A stretch of 8,589 bases of DNA from assembly GCA_905215095.1 (NCBI GenBank), contig CAJMOL010000052.1, positions 1-8,589 of the forward strand. Reading direction: 5' to 3'. The position numbers and the translations under genes are program-made. The notes below the pieces were generated by a model. It was not told the DNA's origin and did no database searches. It saw only the letters and a list, made by a program, of their open reading frames with translations. Positions 1 through 6,532 of the stretch are shown piece after piece; within the stretch, counting starts at the first letter, position 1, and every line of letters starts with the position of its first letter. The DNA is from an uncultured bacterium. Lineage in GTDB: Bacteria; Actinomycetota; Coriobacteriia; Coriobacteriales; Coriobacteriaceae.

Positions 1-1
1 T

Positions 2-38
2 AACCACCACAATGGGGACAGGCACCTTTGTGGTGGTT
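2..38 (-). repeat. GTCCCC-type stem-loop after the DeoR gene, possible terminator
   Basis: A perfect 11-bp inverted repeat (2-12 and 28-38, AACCACCACAA against TTGTGGTGGTT) encloses a 15-nt loop that reads AGGTGCCTGTCCCCA on the minus strand. It starts 17 nt past the DeoR stop codon, so it could end transcription of the oxidoreductase-regulator operon. On the minus strand the window ends before any T-run could be seen; on the plus strand the stem is followed by TTTT (run 37-40). The layout of arm, loop ending in GTCCCC, and arm is the same as in the repeats at 2180-2357, so it is probably one copy of a dispersed repeat that may also serve as a terminator. Confidence 0.6.
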
Positions 39-55
39 TTGGCCTTGTCCCGTCG

Positions 56-802
56 CTAGACCGTGATGACGTTGTCCATCGACTGGTACTTGGCGGGTAC
101 TTCGCCCGCAGTAATAATCGTTGCGTCGCGGAAGTCCGCGAACTTAACGGGCGCCACCATGCCAAATTTACTGGCGTCCGAGATTACGTAGCGTTTGGCG
201 GTATGGCGCATCGAGATACGCTTGACCTGCGCTTCCTCGATATCCGGTGTGGTGAGACCTTGCTCGGCGGCGATGCCATTGGAACCCCAAAAGCCGCAGT
301 TGAAGTTATAGCGGTCCAGGGTTGCCAAGGCATCGGGACCGACGAGCGCCTCGGTCTCGGGCTTGAGCTCGCCGCCTAGCACAACGGTGCGCATACCGCG
401 CAGAGCAAGATGCTGAGCATGGAGCACGGAATCGGTCACATAGGTGACACCCTCAAGGCGCGGAAGATGCTCGATGAGCTTGAGGGTCGTGGAGCCCGAA
501 TCGATATACACAAAGCTATCGGGCTCCACCAGGGCCGCGGCACGGGCGCAGATGCGCTCCTTGTCATCGTTATGAAGATCACTGCGCTCGCTGATCGTCA
601 GGTCGCGCGTCACGTGCGCGCGCTCCAGACTCGTCGCGCCTCCGTGTACCTTGGCGATACGGTGTGCGCGGTCGAGCGTTTGCAAGTCACGGCGAATGGT
701 GGACGGTGTCACGCCCAGCGCCTCGGCAAGCTCCGGCACAGTGACCGAGCCGGCCTGCTGCACCATCGACACGATTGCGTTGAGCCTATCTTCCGCAAGC
801 AT
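56..802 (-). CDS. DeoR-family transcriptional repressor
   Basis: A 248-residue protein of the usual length for a DeoR/GlpR-type regulator. The N-terminal winged helix-turn-helix spans roughly residues 5-57, with the recognition stretch VTPSTIRRDL at 31-40, a DeoR hallmark. The C-terminal effector domain (about 75-232) has the phosphosugar-binding loop DSGSTT (101-106), GGEL (143-146), GSNGI (173-177), TPDIEEAQVK (185-194) and SDASKFG (208-214). Such proteins usually repress sugar or polyol catabolic genes and release DNA on binding a phosphorylated sugar. The ATG at 802 is preceded by an AGGAGG that lies inside the last codons of the oxidoreductase gene, only 3 nt away, so the two are co-transcribed and probably translationally coupled. 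The effector cannot be told from sequence. It most likely regulates its own operon. Confidence 0.93.
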   Translation of the reverse strand: MLAEDRLNAIVSMVQQAGSVTVPELAEALGVTPSTIRRDLQTLDRAHRIAKVHGGATSLERAHVTRDLTISERSDLHNDDKERICARAAALVEPDSFVYIDSGSTTLKLIEHLPRLEGVTYVTDSVLHAQHLALRGMRTVVLGGELKPETEALVGPDALATLDRYNFNCGFWGSNGIAAEQGLTTPDIEEAQVKRISMRHTAKRYVISDASKFGMVAPVKFADFRDATIITAGEVPAKYQSMDNVITV

Positions 803-805
803 CGC

Positions 806-1885
806 TTACTCCTCCTCGGGGTACACAACTCCCCAGTCGGCGCGGAGCTTGGTCATAAGCTCCATAACATCAGAAGCATAGCCCAGAAGCTCACGCTTCG
901 AATCATCGCCGGCAACGGCCCTCTCCAGGTCGGCCATCTCGTAGCACAGAGCGTAAGCCTCGGTGCCAGCGTGGACCTCCTCACGGTGACCGTCCGCAGT
1001 CCACACGATGGTCGCATGGTCGGCGCGCGGATACTCGTTGACCTCGATATAGCATTTGTCGAAGCTGATGACCGAGCGCTTGGGCTGCTTGGAGTGAAGC
1101 GTAAGACTCACCACGCCCAGCTGCTGCTCGGCGTTACGGCAGACAATGCCGCCTGCGACGTCAACGCCAGTCTCACAGGTGTTGCCCAGCGAAACGACCT
1201 CAGCGGGCTGGCTTGCCATAAACAGGCGAATGACAGACAGGGCATACACGCCAATGTCGAGCATGGCGCCGCCGGCAAGGCTACGGTTGTAGAAGCGGTT
1301 TGTCAGGTCGCCGTACTCCTTGTAACTGCCAAAGTTGAGCTGAGCAAGGTTCATACGGCCAAAGTCGCCCGCATCCATGCGACGGCGCAGCTCCTGATAC
1401 AGCGGCATGTGGAGCACCGTGGTGGCATCCATAAGAACCACGTTGTGCTCGTCGGCGATGGCACGGGCCTCGTCAAGCTCGGCGGAATTGAGGGTAATGG
1501 CCTTCTCGCAGAGCACGTGCTTGCCGGCGGCCAGCGCGGCACGCAGATAGGTGATATGCGTGTTGTGCGGCGTGGTGATATAGACGGCGTCGATGTCCGG
1601 ATCGGCGTAGAGGTCCTCAACCGTTTCATAGACCTTCTCGACGCCATACTGCTCGGCAAAAGCCTGAGCCTTGGACAGCGTACGGTTGGCGACACCCGCG
1701 AGCTTGCGGCCGGCCAGCGCGAGGGACTGGGCCATTTGGTTGGCGATAACACCGCACCCGATCACTGCCCAACGAAGCTCGGGAGCCGTAAAGATGTCGT
1801 TTGGGAACGGCTGATTCTGGACCGAGGCAAACGCCGCCTTTGCGGCTGCCTCAGCGTCGAGCGGAGCCTGTTTGGAATCTGCCAT
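806..1885 (-). CDS. Gfo/Idh/MocA-family oxidoreductase, dihydrodiol dehydrogenase-like
   Basis: A 359-residue NAD(P)-dependent dehydrogenase. The Rossmann fold starts near residue 38 with the dinucleotide-binding motif GCGVIA (43-48), and TTPHNTH (104-110) follows at the cofactor site. The catalytic lysine is in CEKA (126-129); most relatives have EKP. GGAMLDIGVY (205-214) supplies D210 and Y214; the Tyr in place of the common His is typical of the dimeric dihydrodiol dehydrogenase branch, where Lys, Asp and Tyr form the active site. About 36 residues precede the fold, a longer N-terminus than usual, with no internal Met that would give a shorter start. The ATG at 1885 has an AGGAGG SD (1892-1897) 6 nt upstream. 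The last three codons (GAG GAG GAG) double as the SD of the downstream DeoR gene. The substrate is probably a sugar or cyclic polyol; it cannot be fixed from sequence. Confidence 0.93.
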   Translation of the reverse strand: MADSKQAPLDAEAAAKAAFASVQNQPFPNDIFTAPELRWAVIGCGVIANQMAQSLALAGRKLAGVANRTLSKAQAFAEQYGVEKVYETVEDLYADPDIDAVYITTPHNTHITYLRAALAAGKHVLCEKAITLNSAELDEARAIADEHNVVLMDATTVLHMPLYQELRRRMDAGDFGRMNLAQLNFGSYKEYGDLTNRFYNRSLAGGAMLDIGVYALSVIRLFMASQPAEVVSLGNTCETGVDVAGGIVCRNAEQQLGVVSLTLHSKQPKRSVISFDKCYIEVNEYPRADHATIVWTADGHREEVHAGTEAYALCYEMADLERAVAGDDSKRELLGYASDVMELMTKLRADWGVVYPEEE

Positions 1886-1928
1886 GATGTGCCTCCTGAG
1901 TCATCGGAAGTCCTTCATTTCTAACAAC

Positions 1929-1950
1929 CCTATAGTCGCACAATTGCGCG
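1929..1950 (-). promoter_or_regulatory. Candidate promoter -10 and overlapping near-palindrome upstream of the oxidoreductase
   Basis: On the minus strand CGCGCAATTGTGCG (1937-1950) is a 14-bp near-palindrome with one mismatched pair centred on CAATTG. Three bases further on is TATAGG (1934-1929), a possible -10 box 43 nt before the ATG. No convincing -35 lies at the right distance, as might be expected of an activated or weak promoter. A repressor bound to the palindrome would block such a promoter. The palindrome is visible in the sequence; the promoter role is inference. Confidence 0.3.
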
Positions 1951-2017
1951 TGTATCTGCTCGTGTTTGCGTATTTATTTGCTTATCGGTCATTATTTAGC
2001 CATAGTTGGCAGATGTT

Positions 2018-2065
2018 TGCGCAGTTATGCGCATTGTCGCGCAAAACTATGCGCATGAATGCGCA
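2018..2065. promoter_or_regulatory. Helically phased TGCGCA palindrome array, candidate operator
   Basis: Five six-base sites, four TGCGCA and one CGCGCA, start at 2018, 2028, 2038, 2050 and 2060, so the spacing is 10, 10, 12 and 10 bp. Three are extended to the octamer ATGCGCAT (2027-2034, 2049-2056, 2059-2066). This puts all sites close to one face of the helix, 133-180 bp upstream of the oxidoreductase start and far from the terminator of the ribosomal operon. Regulators of the DeoR family often bind tandem or phased repeats, and one is encoded in the operon below, so it is the natural candidate ligand. Binding is inferred, not shown. Confidence 0.5.
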
Positions 2066-2179
2066 TGCGACGATCCTTGTGAAGCATAAAGAGGCGGAGC
2101 ACCAAAGCCCTAAAGAACAGAGTAGGCCGTGATACTCCACCCCTCTGAGGGCATCAGACATCAAAGGACCGTCCCAAAC

Positions 2180-2357
2180 TGCCGGCAAAAAGGGAACGTC
2201 CCTATGTGCCGGCACCTAGAGACAGTCCCTATGTGCCGCTTTCGTTGAAGCCTATCCCAGATGACCAGATAAACAAATCTAAAGACAGTCCCCATCGACT
2301 GGTCGTTTAAGAACGTCCCCAACGACTACTCATTTAAGTCTGTCCCCAATGAGTAGG
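2180..2357. repeat. Cluster of GTCCC(C/T)-containing stem-loops and direct repeats
   Basis: This stretch has several short units built round GTCCC(C/T). TGCCGGCA arms (2180-2187, 2207-2214) enclose a loop containing GGGAACGTCCC. GTCCCTATGTGCCG is repeated at 2198-2211 and 2225-2238. GTCGTT/AACGAC (2302-2307, 2321-2326) and CTACTCATT/AATGAGTAG (2326-2334, 2348-2356) each enclose a 13-nt loop that starts TAAG and ends GTCCCC. A further CAGTCCCC lies at 2287-2294. The arms differ between units but stay complementary, while the loop end is constant. This looks like the REP-like elements mobilised by Y1 (IS200-like) transposases elsewhere in bacteria; no transposase is in the window. Confidence 0.6.
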
Positions 2358-2364
2358 AATAGAA

Positions 2365-2398
2365 AAAGGCCCGGGTGCCGTGGGGCATCCGGGCCTTT
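2365..2398 (-). terminator. Rho-independent terminator of the ribosomal protein operon
   Basis: On the minus strand a stem AAAGGCCCGG (2398-2389) pairs perfectly with CCGGGCCTTT (2374-2365). It extends inward by four more pairs, one of them G-U, to a 6-nt loop, giving about 14 bp. The stem runs directly into a T-tract (TTTTTCT in all, including the stem's last three T). It begins 26 nt after the rplX stop, so it closes the operon there. The stem is GC-rich and on the plus strand is preceded by A's, as in a standard intrinsic terminator. Confidence 0.93.
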
Positions 2399-2424
2399 GC
2401 TAGCAACTTGATGTTGCGGGCAGC

Positions 2425-2730
2425 TTAGAACTTGTGGCCGCACTTCTTGCAGACGCGCAGCTTGTTCTTGCCGTCCTTCTCGTGACCGACGCGGGTAACC
2501 TTACCGCACTCGGGGCAAACGAGATTGACGTTGGAGGCGTCGATGGGAGCCTCCTGCGAAACGATGCCGCCCTGCTGGTTGGCAGCGTTGGGCTTGACGG
2601 CCTTCTTGACGACCGAAACGCCCTCGACAACGACCTTGTTCTCGGCGGGGAGAGCACGCAGGACAACGCCCTGCTTGCCGCGATCCTTACCAGAGAGAAC
2701 CTGGACCTTATCGCCCTTCTTGATATACAT
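2425..2730 (-). CDS. rplX: 50S ribosomal protein L24
   Basis: A 101-residue L24, an assembly-initiating protein of the large subunit that binds the 5' region of 23S rRNA. The KOW motif fills the N-terminus (about residues 3-36, with [18 protein letters not shown]). The C-terminal part has two CxxC pairs, CPEC (72-75) and CKKC (94-97), a zinc-ribbon-like arrangement seen in the zinc-binding form of many bacterial L24s. It starts 13 nt after the rplN stop with GGGGAGA as SD. It is the last gene of the operon here. In most bacteria rplE follows directly, but here a terminator does. Confidence 0.98.
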   Translation of the reverse strand: MYIKKGDKVQVLSGKDRGKQGVVLRALPAENKVVVEGVSVVKKAVKPNAANQQGGIVSQEAPIDASNVNLVCPECGKVTRVGHEKDGKNKLRVCKKCGHKF

Positions 2731-2743
2731 ATATCTCCCCTAA

Positions 2744-3112
2744 CTACAGGGTCTCGGGAGCGAGCGAGACGATCTTCATGTACTTCTTGTCACGAAGCTC
2801 GCGAGCGACGGGCCCGAAGATACGGGTGCCGACGGGCGAACCATCGTTGTTGATGACAACGCAGGCGTTCTCATCAAAGCGAATGTAGGAGCCATCCTTG
2901 CGGCGGATCTCCTTAACGGTGCGAACGACGACGCAACGGACAACGTCCTTCTTCTTGACGTTGGCGCCAGGGGTAGCCTCCTGGACAGCACCGATGAACA
3001 CATCGCCGATGCCTGCATAACGACGCTTGGAACCGCCAAGCACCTTGATGCAGCGAATCTTGCGAGCGCCGGAGTTGTCGGCGACGTTCAGCATGGTTTG
3101 CATCTGAATCAT
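2744..3112 (-). CDS. rplN: 50S ribosomal protein L14
   Basis: A 122-residue L14, exactly the standard length, beginning [17 protein letters not shown] as in nearly all bacteria. It sits at the subunit interface, contacting 16S helix 14 and L19, and is the target of the silencing factor RsfS. The conserved stretch [20 protein letters not shown] lies at 55-74. The SD is GGAGGA about 10 nt before the ATG. The gene is separated from rpsQ by 118 nt of structured sequence. In E. coli this is the border between the S10 and spc operons, so separate control of rplN-rplX is plausible. Confidence 0.98.
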   Translation of the reverse strand: MIQMQTMLNVADNSGARKIRCIKVLGGSKRRYAGIGDVFIGAVQEATPGANVKKKDVVRCVVVRTVKEIRRKDGSYIRFDENACVVINNDGSPVGTRIFGPVARELRDKKYMKIVSLAPETL

Positions 3113-3119
3113 GGTAGAT

Positions 3120-3207
3120 GTTCCTCCGAACTAAGAACCGAAGAGAGGTGCGCAGCCTTTAGACGGCCTGTGGTATGCAAGCCAGGCATACGCACATCTT
3201 CGGAAAC
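3120..3207 (-). promoter_or_regulatory. Structured leader before rplN with alternative SD-pairing
   Basis: The 118-nt rpsQ-rplN gap can fold on the minus strand into a three-way junction. CCGAAGA/TCTTCGG (3197-3203 with 3138-3144) and GTGCG/CGCAC (3191-3195 with 3148-3152) close it; inside are a hairpin GTATGC/GCATAC (3186-3191, 3173-3178, 7-nt loop) and a weaker 4-bp hairpin with its 7-nt loop at 3158-3164. The 5' strand of the closing stem (GTTTCCGAA, 3207-3199) could instead pair with the SD region TTCGGAGGAAC (3130-3120), leaving a 2-nt bulge. The two folds exclude each other, as in a translational switch. A weak TTGTAC-17 nt-TATGCC promoter-like pair also lies here (3213-3185). Folding was done by eye only. 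Confidence 0.45.
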
Positions 3208-3230
3208 GTACAAGTCGTAAGAGCGACTGC

Positions 3231-3491
3231 TTATTTAGCGCGCTCGACGACCTCGATGAGGCGCCAACGCTTCATCTTGGACATAGGACGGGTCTCCATA
3301 ACGCGGACGGTGTCGCCCACGCCAGCCGTGCACTCCTCGTCGTGAGCGTGCAGCTTCTTGGAGCTGGTCATCATCTTGCCGTACTTGGGGTGACGCTTGC
3401 GCTCGGTGATGGTGACAACAATGGTCTTGGCACCGGAGACGGAGGTAACGACACCCGTACGGACCTTACGCGAGTTACGCGAATCAGTCAT
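3231..3491 (-). CDS. rpsQ: 30S ribosomal protein S17
   Basis: An 86-residue S17 of usual length, an OB-fold protein that binds the 5' domain of 16S rRNA early in small-subunit assembly. The N-terminal strand RKVRTGVVTSVSGAKTIVV (8-26) and KRHPKYGKMMTSSKKLHAHD (32-51) are the family's rRNA-contacting segments, and GDTVRVMETRPMSKMKRWRL follows at 59-78. The start at 3491 has AAGGAG as SD, 16 nt after the rpmC stop. It is the last gene of the classical S10 operon set, and the long gap after it marks an operon border. Confidence 0.98.
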   Translation of the reverse strand: MTDSRNSRKVRTGVVTSVSGAKTIVVTITERKRHPKYGKMMTSSKKLHAHDEECTAGVGDTVRVMETRPMSKMKRWRLIEVVERAK

Positions 3492-3507
3492 GTTCTCTCC
3501 TTAGGTC

Positions 3508-3723
3508 CTACTCGGCGACAGCGGACTTCTCCGCTGCGATCTCGCGGGCGCGCTGCTCCGTGAGGACGCGAGCGATGTCCTTCTTCACGGTGTTGACGCG
3601 AGCGGTGTTGTCCAGCTGGCTGGTGGCCATCTGGAAACGAAGGTTAAAGAGCTCGGCGCGCATTTCCTTCAGCTTCTCAACGAGCTGAGCGTCCGAGAGC
3701 TCACGAATCTCTGCGGGCTTCAT
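3508..3723 (-). CDS. rpmC: 50S ribosomal protein L29
   Basis: A 71-residue two-helix protein at the polypeptide exit site of the 50S subunit, next to L23. The family pattern is clear: [20 protein letters not shown], then LFNLRFQMATSQLDNTARV (25-43), then a helix containing DIARVLTEQRAREI. Its ATG overlaps the rplP stop by one base (TAATG), and the SD AAGGAGG lies in the last codons of rplP, so translation is probably coupled to rplP. The C-terminal EIAAEKSAVAE is slightly longer than in E. coli (63 residues). Confidence 0.97.
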   Translation of the reverse strand: MKPAEIRELSDAQLVEKLKEMRAELFNLRFQMATSQLDNTARVNTVKKDIARVLTEQRAREIAAEKSAVAE

Positions 3724-4226
3724 TAGTTCTCCTCCTTGGCGGCGGCGGCGTCCTCAGCAGCCCACTTGGCCTCGAGAGCGGCCTCCTCAGCCATCTCCTT
3801 CTCGATGCGCTGCTCAGCGTTCTTAGCAGCAACAATCTTGGTCTTGATGGGAAGCTTGTGCTGTGCAAGACGCAGAGCCTCGCGAGCGACCTCCTCGGGC
3901 ACGCCCTTGACCTCGAACATGATGCGGCCGGGCTTGACGACGGCCACCCACTCCTCGGGGTTACCCTTACCAGAACCCATGCGAGTCTCGGCAGGCTTCT
4001 TGGTGATGGGCTTATCGGGGAAGATCGTGATGTAGACACGACCGCCACGCTTCATGTAGCGGGTCATGGCAATACGAGCGGCCTCGATCTGACGGTTGGT
4101 GATCCAATGGGCCTCGAGAGCCTGGATACCAAACTCGCCGAAATGCAGCTCGGTATTACCCTTGGCCTGGCCCTTCATGGAGCCACGCTGCACCTTGCGG
4201 TGAAGAATACGCTTAGGGGCAAGCAC
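3723..4226 (-). CDS. rplP: 50S ribosomal protein L16 with C-terminal extension
   Basis: L16 contacts the A-site region and 5S rRNA side of the large subunit and completes the peptidyl transferase centre late in assembly. The family core runs from [15 protein letters not shown] to [10 protein letters not shown] (123-132), with [19 protein letters not shown] at 82-100 near the arginine that is hydroxylated in E. coli. The protein is 167 residues, against 136 in E. coli. The extra 33 residues (135-167) are rich in Ala, Glu and Lys, with no Gly or Pro, and should form a charged helix. It starts with GTG at 4226, sharing one base with the rpsC TAG (TAGTG), and ends overlapping rpmC by one base, so it is coupled on both sides. 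Confidence 0.97.
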   Translation of the reverse strand: MLAPKRILHRKVQRGSMKGQAKGNTELHFGEFGIQALEAHWITNRQIEAARIAMTRYMKRGGRVYITIFPDKPITKKPAETRMGSGKGNPEEWVAVVKPGRIMFEVKGVPEEVAREALRLAQHKLPIKTKIVAAKNAEQRIEKEMAEEAALEAKWAAEDAAAAKEEN

Positions 4227-4936
4227 TACTGACCCCTCCTCTCGGAGTTACGACGACGAGGACGGGAAGAGCCCTCGAGTGCAGGGTTGGGAACAGGCTG
4301 GCCCGGGAGCTTCTCGCCCAGGTAGATCCAGACCTTCACGCCGCAAGCGCCCATGGTGGTGCTGGCGACAGCCGTGCCGTAGTCGATCTTGGCACGGAGG
4401 GTGTGCAGAGGCACGCGACCCTCGCGGTACCACTCACGACGGCCCATCTCGGCGCCGCCGAGACGACCGGAGCACTGGATACGGATGCCCTTAGCGCCGG
4501 CCTTGCGGGCGGACTGGACAGCCTTGCGCATAGCGCGACGGAAGGCAACGCGGCCCTCGAGCTGCTCGGCGATAGACTGAGCAACGAGGTTGGCGTCGAG
4601 CTCGGGGCGCTTGATCTCGACAACGTCGACGGAGAGCTGGCCCTTGGAGACGCCAGCGACCTTCTCGAGCTCGGTACGGAGGGTATCGATCTCGGCACCC
4701 TTCTTACCGATGACAACGCCGGGGCGAGCGGTGAGGATGATGACCTTCACCTTGTCGCCAGCGCGCTCGATCTCGACGCGGGAGACAGCTGCGCGGGAAA
4801 GACGCTTCTCGAGGTACTTGCGGATCTCGAGATCGTTACCGAGGGTCTTAGCGTAATCCTTCTCTGCGAACCAGCGGGAGCGCCAGTTCTCGGTGATGCC
4901 AAGACGGAAGCCGGTGGGGTAGACTTTCTGACCCAT
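4226..4936 (-). CDS. rpsC: 30S ribosomal protein S3
   Basis: A 236-residue S3, part of the mRNA entry channel of the 30S subunit. It begins [14 protein letters not shown] as in the family. The type II KH domain occupies about residues 40-108, with its GxxG loop as GKKG (77-80). The C-terminal domain carries FRRAMRKAV (132-140), whose basic residues correspond to those that unwind mRNA structure in E. coli. The tail [14 protein letters not shown] is strongly basic. The start is 6 nt after the rplV stop, and its SD AAAGGAGG lies within the rplV coding end. Size and motifs are ordinary. Confidence 0.98.
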   Translation of the reverse strand: MGQKVYPTGFRLGITENWRSRWFAEKDYAKTLGNDLEIRKYLEKRLSRAAVSRVEIERAGDKVKVIILTARPGVVIGKKGAEIDTLRTELEKVAGVSKGQLSVDVVEIKRPELDANLVAQSIAEQLEGRVAFRRAMRKAVQSARKAGAKGIRIQCSGRLGGAEMGRREWYREGRVPLHTLRAKIDYGTAVASTTMGACGVKVWIYLGEKLPGQPVPNPALEGSSRPRRRNSERRGQ

Positions 4937-4942
4937 ACAGCT

Positions 4943-5314
4943 TTACGCCTCCTTTCGAGGAGCAACGACGACGGTGATGTGGGAAGTACGCTTCAGAATA
5001 CGAGAAGCGGAACCCTTGGCGCGGGGACGGATGCGCTTAAGCGTCGGACCCTCGTCAACATAGGCAGCGGCGACAACCAGGTTGTCGGCACGCAGACCGT
5101 TGTTGTTCTCGGCGTTCGCAACGGCGGAACGGAGAACCTTCTCGACATCCACGGCGACGGCGCGGTCGCAGAAGTGGAGGATGTCGAAGGCCTGAGCGAC
5201 AGGCTTGCGGCGGATCAGATCGACCACCAGGCGGGCCTTGCTGGGGGAAACACGCACGTACTTAGCGACGGCGCGAACCTCGGTGGCCTCAGTTTCAATA
5301 GACTTAGTTGCCAT
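4943..5314 (-). CDS. rplV: 50S ribosomal protein L22
   Basis: A 123-residue L22. The globular part carries [17 protein letters not shown] (19-35), the rRNA-binding signature, and [12 protein letters not shown] (70-81). The long beta-hairpin that lines the exit tunnel at its narrowest point corresponds to about residues 85-115, with [15 protein letters not shown] at 89-103; changes in this loop cause macrolide resistance in other bacteria, and nothing in it looks altered here. The ATG is 14 nt after the rpsS stop. The SD is weak: a G-run that follows the rpsS TAG about 10 nt before the ATG, which suggests coupling to rpsS. Confidence 0.98.
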   Translation of the reverse strand: MATKSIETEATEVRAVAKYVRVSPSKARLVVDLIRRKPVAQAFDILHFCDRAVAVDVEKVLRSAVANAENNNGLRADNLVVAAAYVDEGPTLKRIRPRAKGSASRILKRTSHITVVVAPRKEA

Positions 5315-5328
5315 TTACGGTTAACCCC

Positions 5329-5589
5329 CTATTTGGCCTTGTGGCCACGGAACGTACGAGTCAGCGCGAACTCGCCGAGCTTGTGACCAACCATGGACTC
5401 GGTAACATACACGGGCACATGCTTGCGGCCGTCGTGGACGGCGATGGTGTGACCAACCATCTCGGGGAAGATGGTGGACGCGCGGGACCAAGTCTTCACG
5501 ACGTCCTTCTTGCCAGCCTCGTTCATCGCGGTGATACGCGAGAGAAGGCGAGTCTCCACGAACGGGCCCTTTTTGAGACTTCTGCTCAT
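5329..5589 (-). CDS. rpsS: 30S ribosomal protein S19
   Basis: An 86-residue S19, slightly shorter than the 92 of E. coli at the C-terminus. It begins [11 protein letters not shown] and has the family signature [20 protein letters not shown] across residues 45-64, followed by [18 protein letters not shown] (66-83). It sits in the 30S head, near the A-site tRNA and the contact with S13. The start at 5589 has AGGAGA about 9 nt upstream and lies 32 nt after the rplB stop. Nothing unusual is seen. Confidence 0.98.
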   Translation of the reverse strand: MSRSLKKGPFVETRLLSRITAMNEAGKKDVVKTWSRASTIFPEMVGHTIAVHDGRKHVPVYVTESMVGHKLGEFALTRTFRGHKAK

Positions 5590-5621
5590 AAGTGCTTTCT
5601 CCTAAAACTCGGTATCCGAAA

Positions 5622-6452
5622 TTACTTCTTACGGCGACGAATGATGTGCTGGTTCGAGACCTTCTTCTTCTTGCGCGTACGAAGGCCCTTCGTCGGCTTA
5701 CCCCAGGGGGTAACAGAGGGACGACCAGAGGTGTGGTTCTTGCCCTCGCCACCGCCGTGCGGGTGGTCGACAGGGTTCATGACGGTACCGCGGACGGTCG
5801 GGCGCACGTTCATGTGACGCTTACGGCCGGCCTTGCCGATGACGATGTTGGAGTGATCGGCGTTGCCGACCTCACCGACGGTGGCGCGGCAGGTAACGAG
5901 GATGCGGCGCATCTCGGAGGAAGGCATACGGACGATAGCGTACTTGCCCTCCTTACCCATCAGCTGGCAGGAGTTACCGGCGGAACGGGCGATAGCAGCG
6001 CCCTTGCCCGGCTGGAACTCGACGGCGTGGATGAGCGTACCGACGGGGATGTCGGCGAGGGGCAGAGCGTTGCCCGGCTTGATGTCGGCGTCAGAACCGG
6101 ACATGATGGTCTGACCGACCTCGAGGCCCTTGGGGGCCAGGATGTAGCGCTTCTCACCGTCAGCGTAGTGCAGCAGAGCGATGCGAGCGGAACGGTTCGG
6201 ATCGTACTCGATCGTGGCAACCTTGGCGGGCACGCCGTCCTTGTTGCGCTTGAAGTCGATCACGCGGTAACGACGCTTCACGCCGCCGCCCTGGTGGCGG
6301 GTGGTGATGCGGCCGTTGTTGTTACGACCGGCCTTCTTGGGCAGGGGCTCGAGAAGAGACTTCTCGGGCTTGGTGCAGGTGATCTCGGAGAAATCGGAGA
6401 TCGTCTGCCAACGCCTACCAGCGGAGGTCGGCTTAAGGTGCTTTACAGCCAT
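5622..6452 (-). CDS. rplB: 50S ribosomal protein L2
   Basis: A 276-residue L2, needed for subunit joining and peptidyl transferase activity. It begins [14 protein letters not shown] and has [16 protein letters not shown] (42-57), FKRNKDG (67-73), [12 protein letters not shown] (82-93) and [13 protein letters not shown] (225-237), in which H230 matches the catalytically important H229 of E. coli. The frame stays open 75 nt further upstream with other Met codons (6527, 6485), but family alignment and the SD AAAGGGA about 6 nt before 6452 fix the start. It is separated from rplW by 179 nt of structured sequence, unlike the other tight junctions, so its translation may be regulated on its own. 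Confidence 0.98.
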   Translation of the reverse strand: MAVKHLKPTSAGRRWQTISDFSEITCTKPEKSLLEPLPKKAGRNNNGRITTRHQGGGVKRRYRVIDFKRNKDGVPAKVATIEYDPNRSARIALLHYADGEKRYILAPKGLEVGQTIMSGSDADIKPGNALPLADIPVGTLIHAVEFQPGKGAAIARSAGNSCQLMGKEGKYAIVRMPSSEMRRILVTCRATVGEVGNADHSNIVIGKAGRKRHMNVRPTVRGTVMNPVDHPHGGGEGKNHTSGRPSVTPWGKPTKGLRTRKKKKVSNQHIIRRRKK

Positions 6453-6455
6453 TAC

Positions 6456-6523
6456 AATCCCTTTCAATAGGAATCCGTTAGCCATCGCAGACAGGGATTC
6501 GAGGTTCTGCCTCGGGTGCGATG
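6456..6523 (-). promoter_or_regulatory. SD-sequestering fold before rplB, crossing helices
   Basis: Two 7-bp helices can form just upstream of rplB. AATCCCT (6499-6493, minus) is perfectly complementary to AGGGATT (6462-6456), which contains the rplB SD. CATCGCA (6523-6517) is perfectly complementary to TGCGATG (6489-6483). The second helix encloses one arm of the first, so they form either a pseudoknot or two competing states. A 5-bp hairpin CGAGG/CCTCG sits inside the second helix. Hiding of the SD in one state would allow control of L2 synthesis. All pairings were found by eye; no energy was computed. Confidence 0.45.
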
Positions 6524-6532
6524 ACACCGGAC

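Larger units (their letters stand above)
1886..2364. other. Gene-free region between the ribosomal operon and the oxidoreductase operon
   Basis: This 479-nt stretch holds no gene that I can support. From the oxidoreductase side it contains that gene's SD, a candidate promoter and near-palindrome, an AT-rich tract (about 1965-2000), the TGCGCA array, roughly 100 nt with nothing recognisable (2070-2165), and the GTCCC repeat cluster up to the terminator. The small ORFs crossing it (86 codons on plus, 77 on minus) run through the repeats and have neither an SD nor a recognisable protein sequence. Confidence 0.7.

Noticed and set aside
410..1924. 504-codon plus-strand ORF antisense to both the oxidoreductase and the DeoR gene
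   Set aside because: It is a shadow of two well-supported genes in GC-rich DNA, with no SD and no recognisable domain. The same applies to the long plus-strand frames at 4403-5386, 5592-6470, 6521-7579 and 7722-8510.
1872..2132. 86-codon plus-strand ORF overlapping the oxidoreductase start
   Set aside because: It overlaps the SD and start of the oxidoreductase on the opposite strand and covers the operator-like repeats. There is no sign of coding.
1982..2215. 77-codon minus-strand ORF in the intergenic region
   Set aside because: It runs through the phased palindromes and the GTCCC repeats, lacks an SD, and resembles no protein family that I know.
6453..6527. N-terminal extension of L2 from Met codons at 6527 or 6485
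   Set aside because: The family starts at [10 protein letters not shown], the SD fits 6452, and the upstream codons lie in the structured leader.
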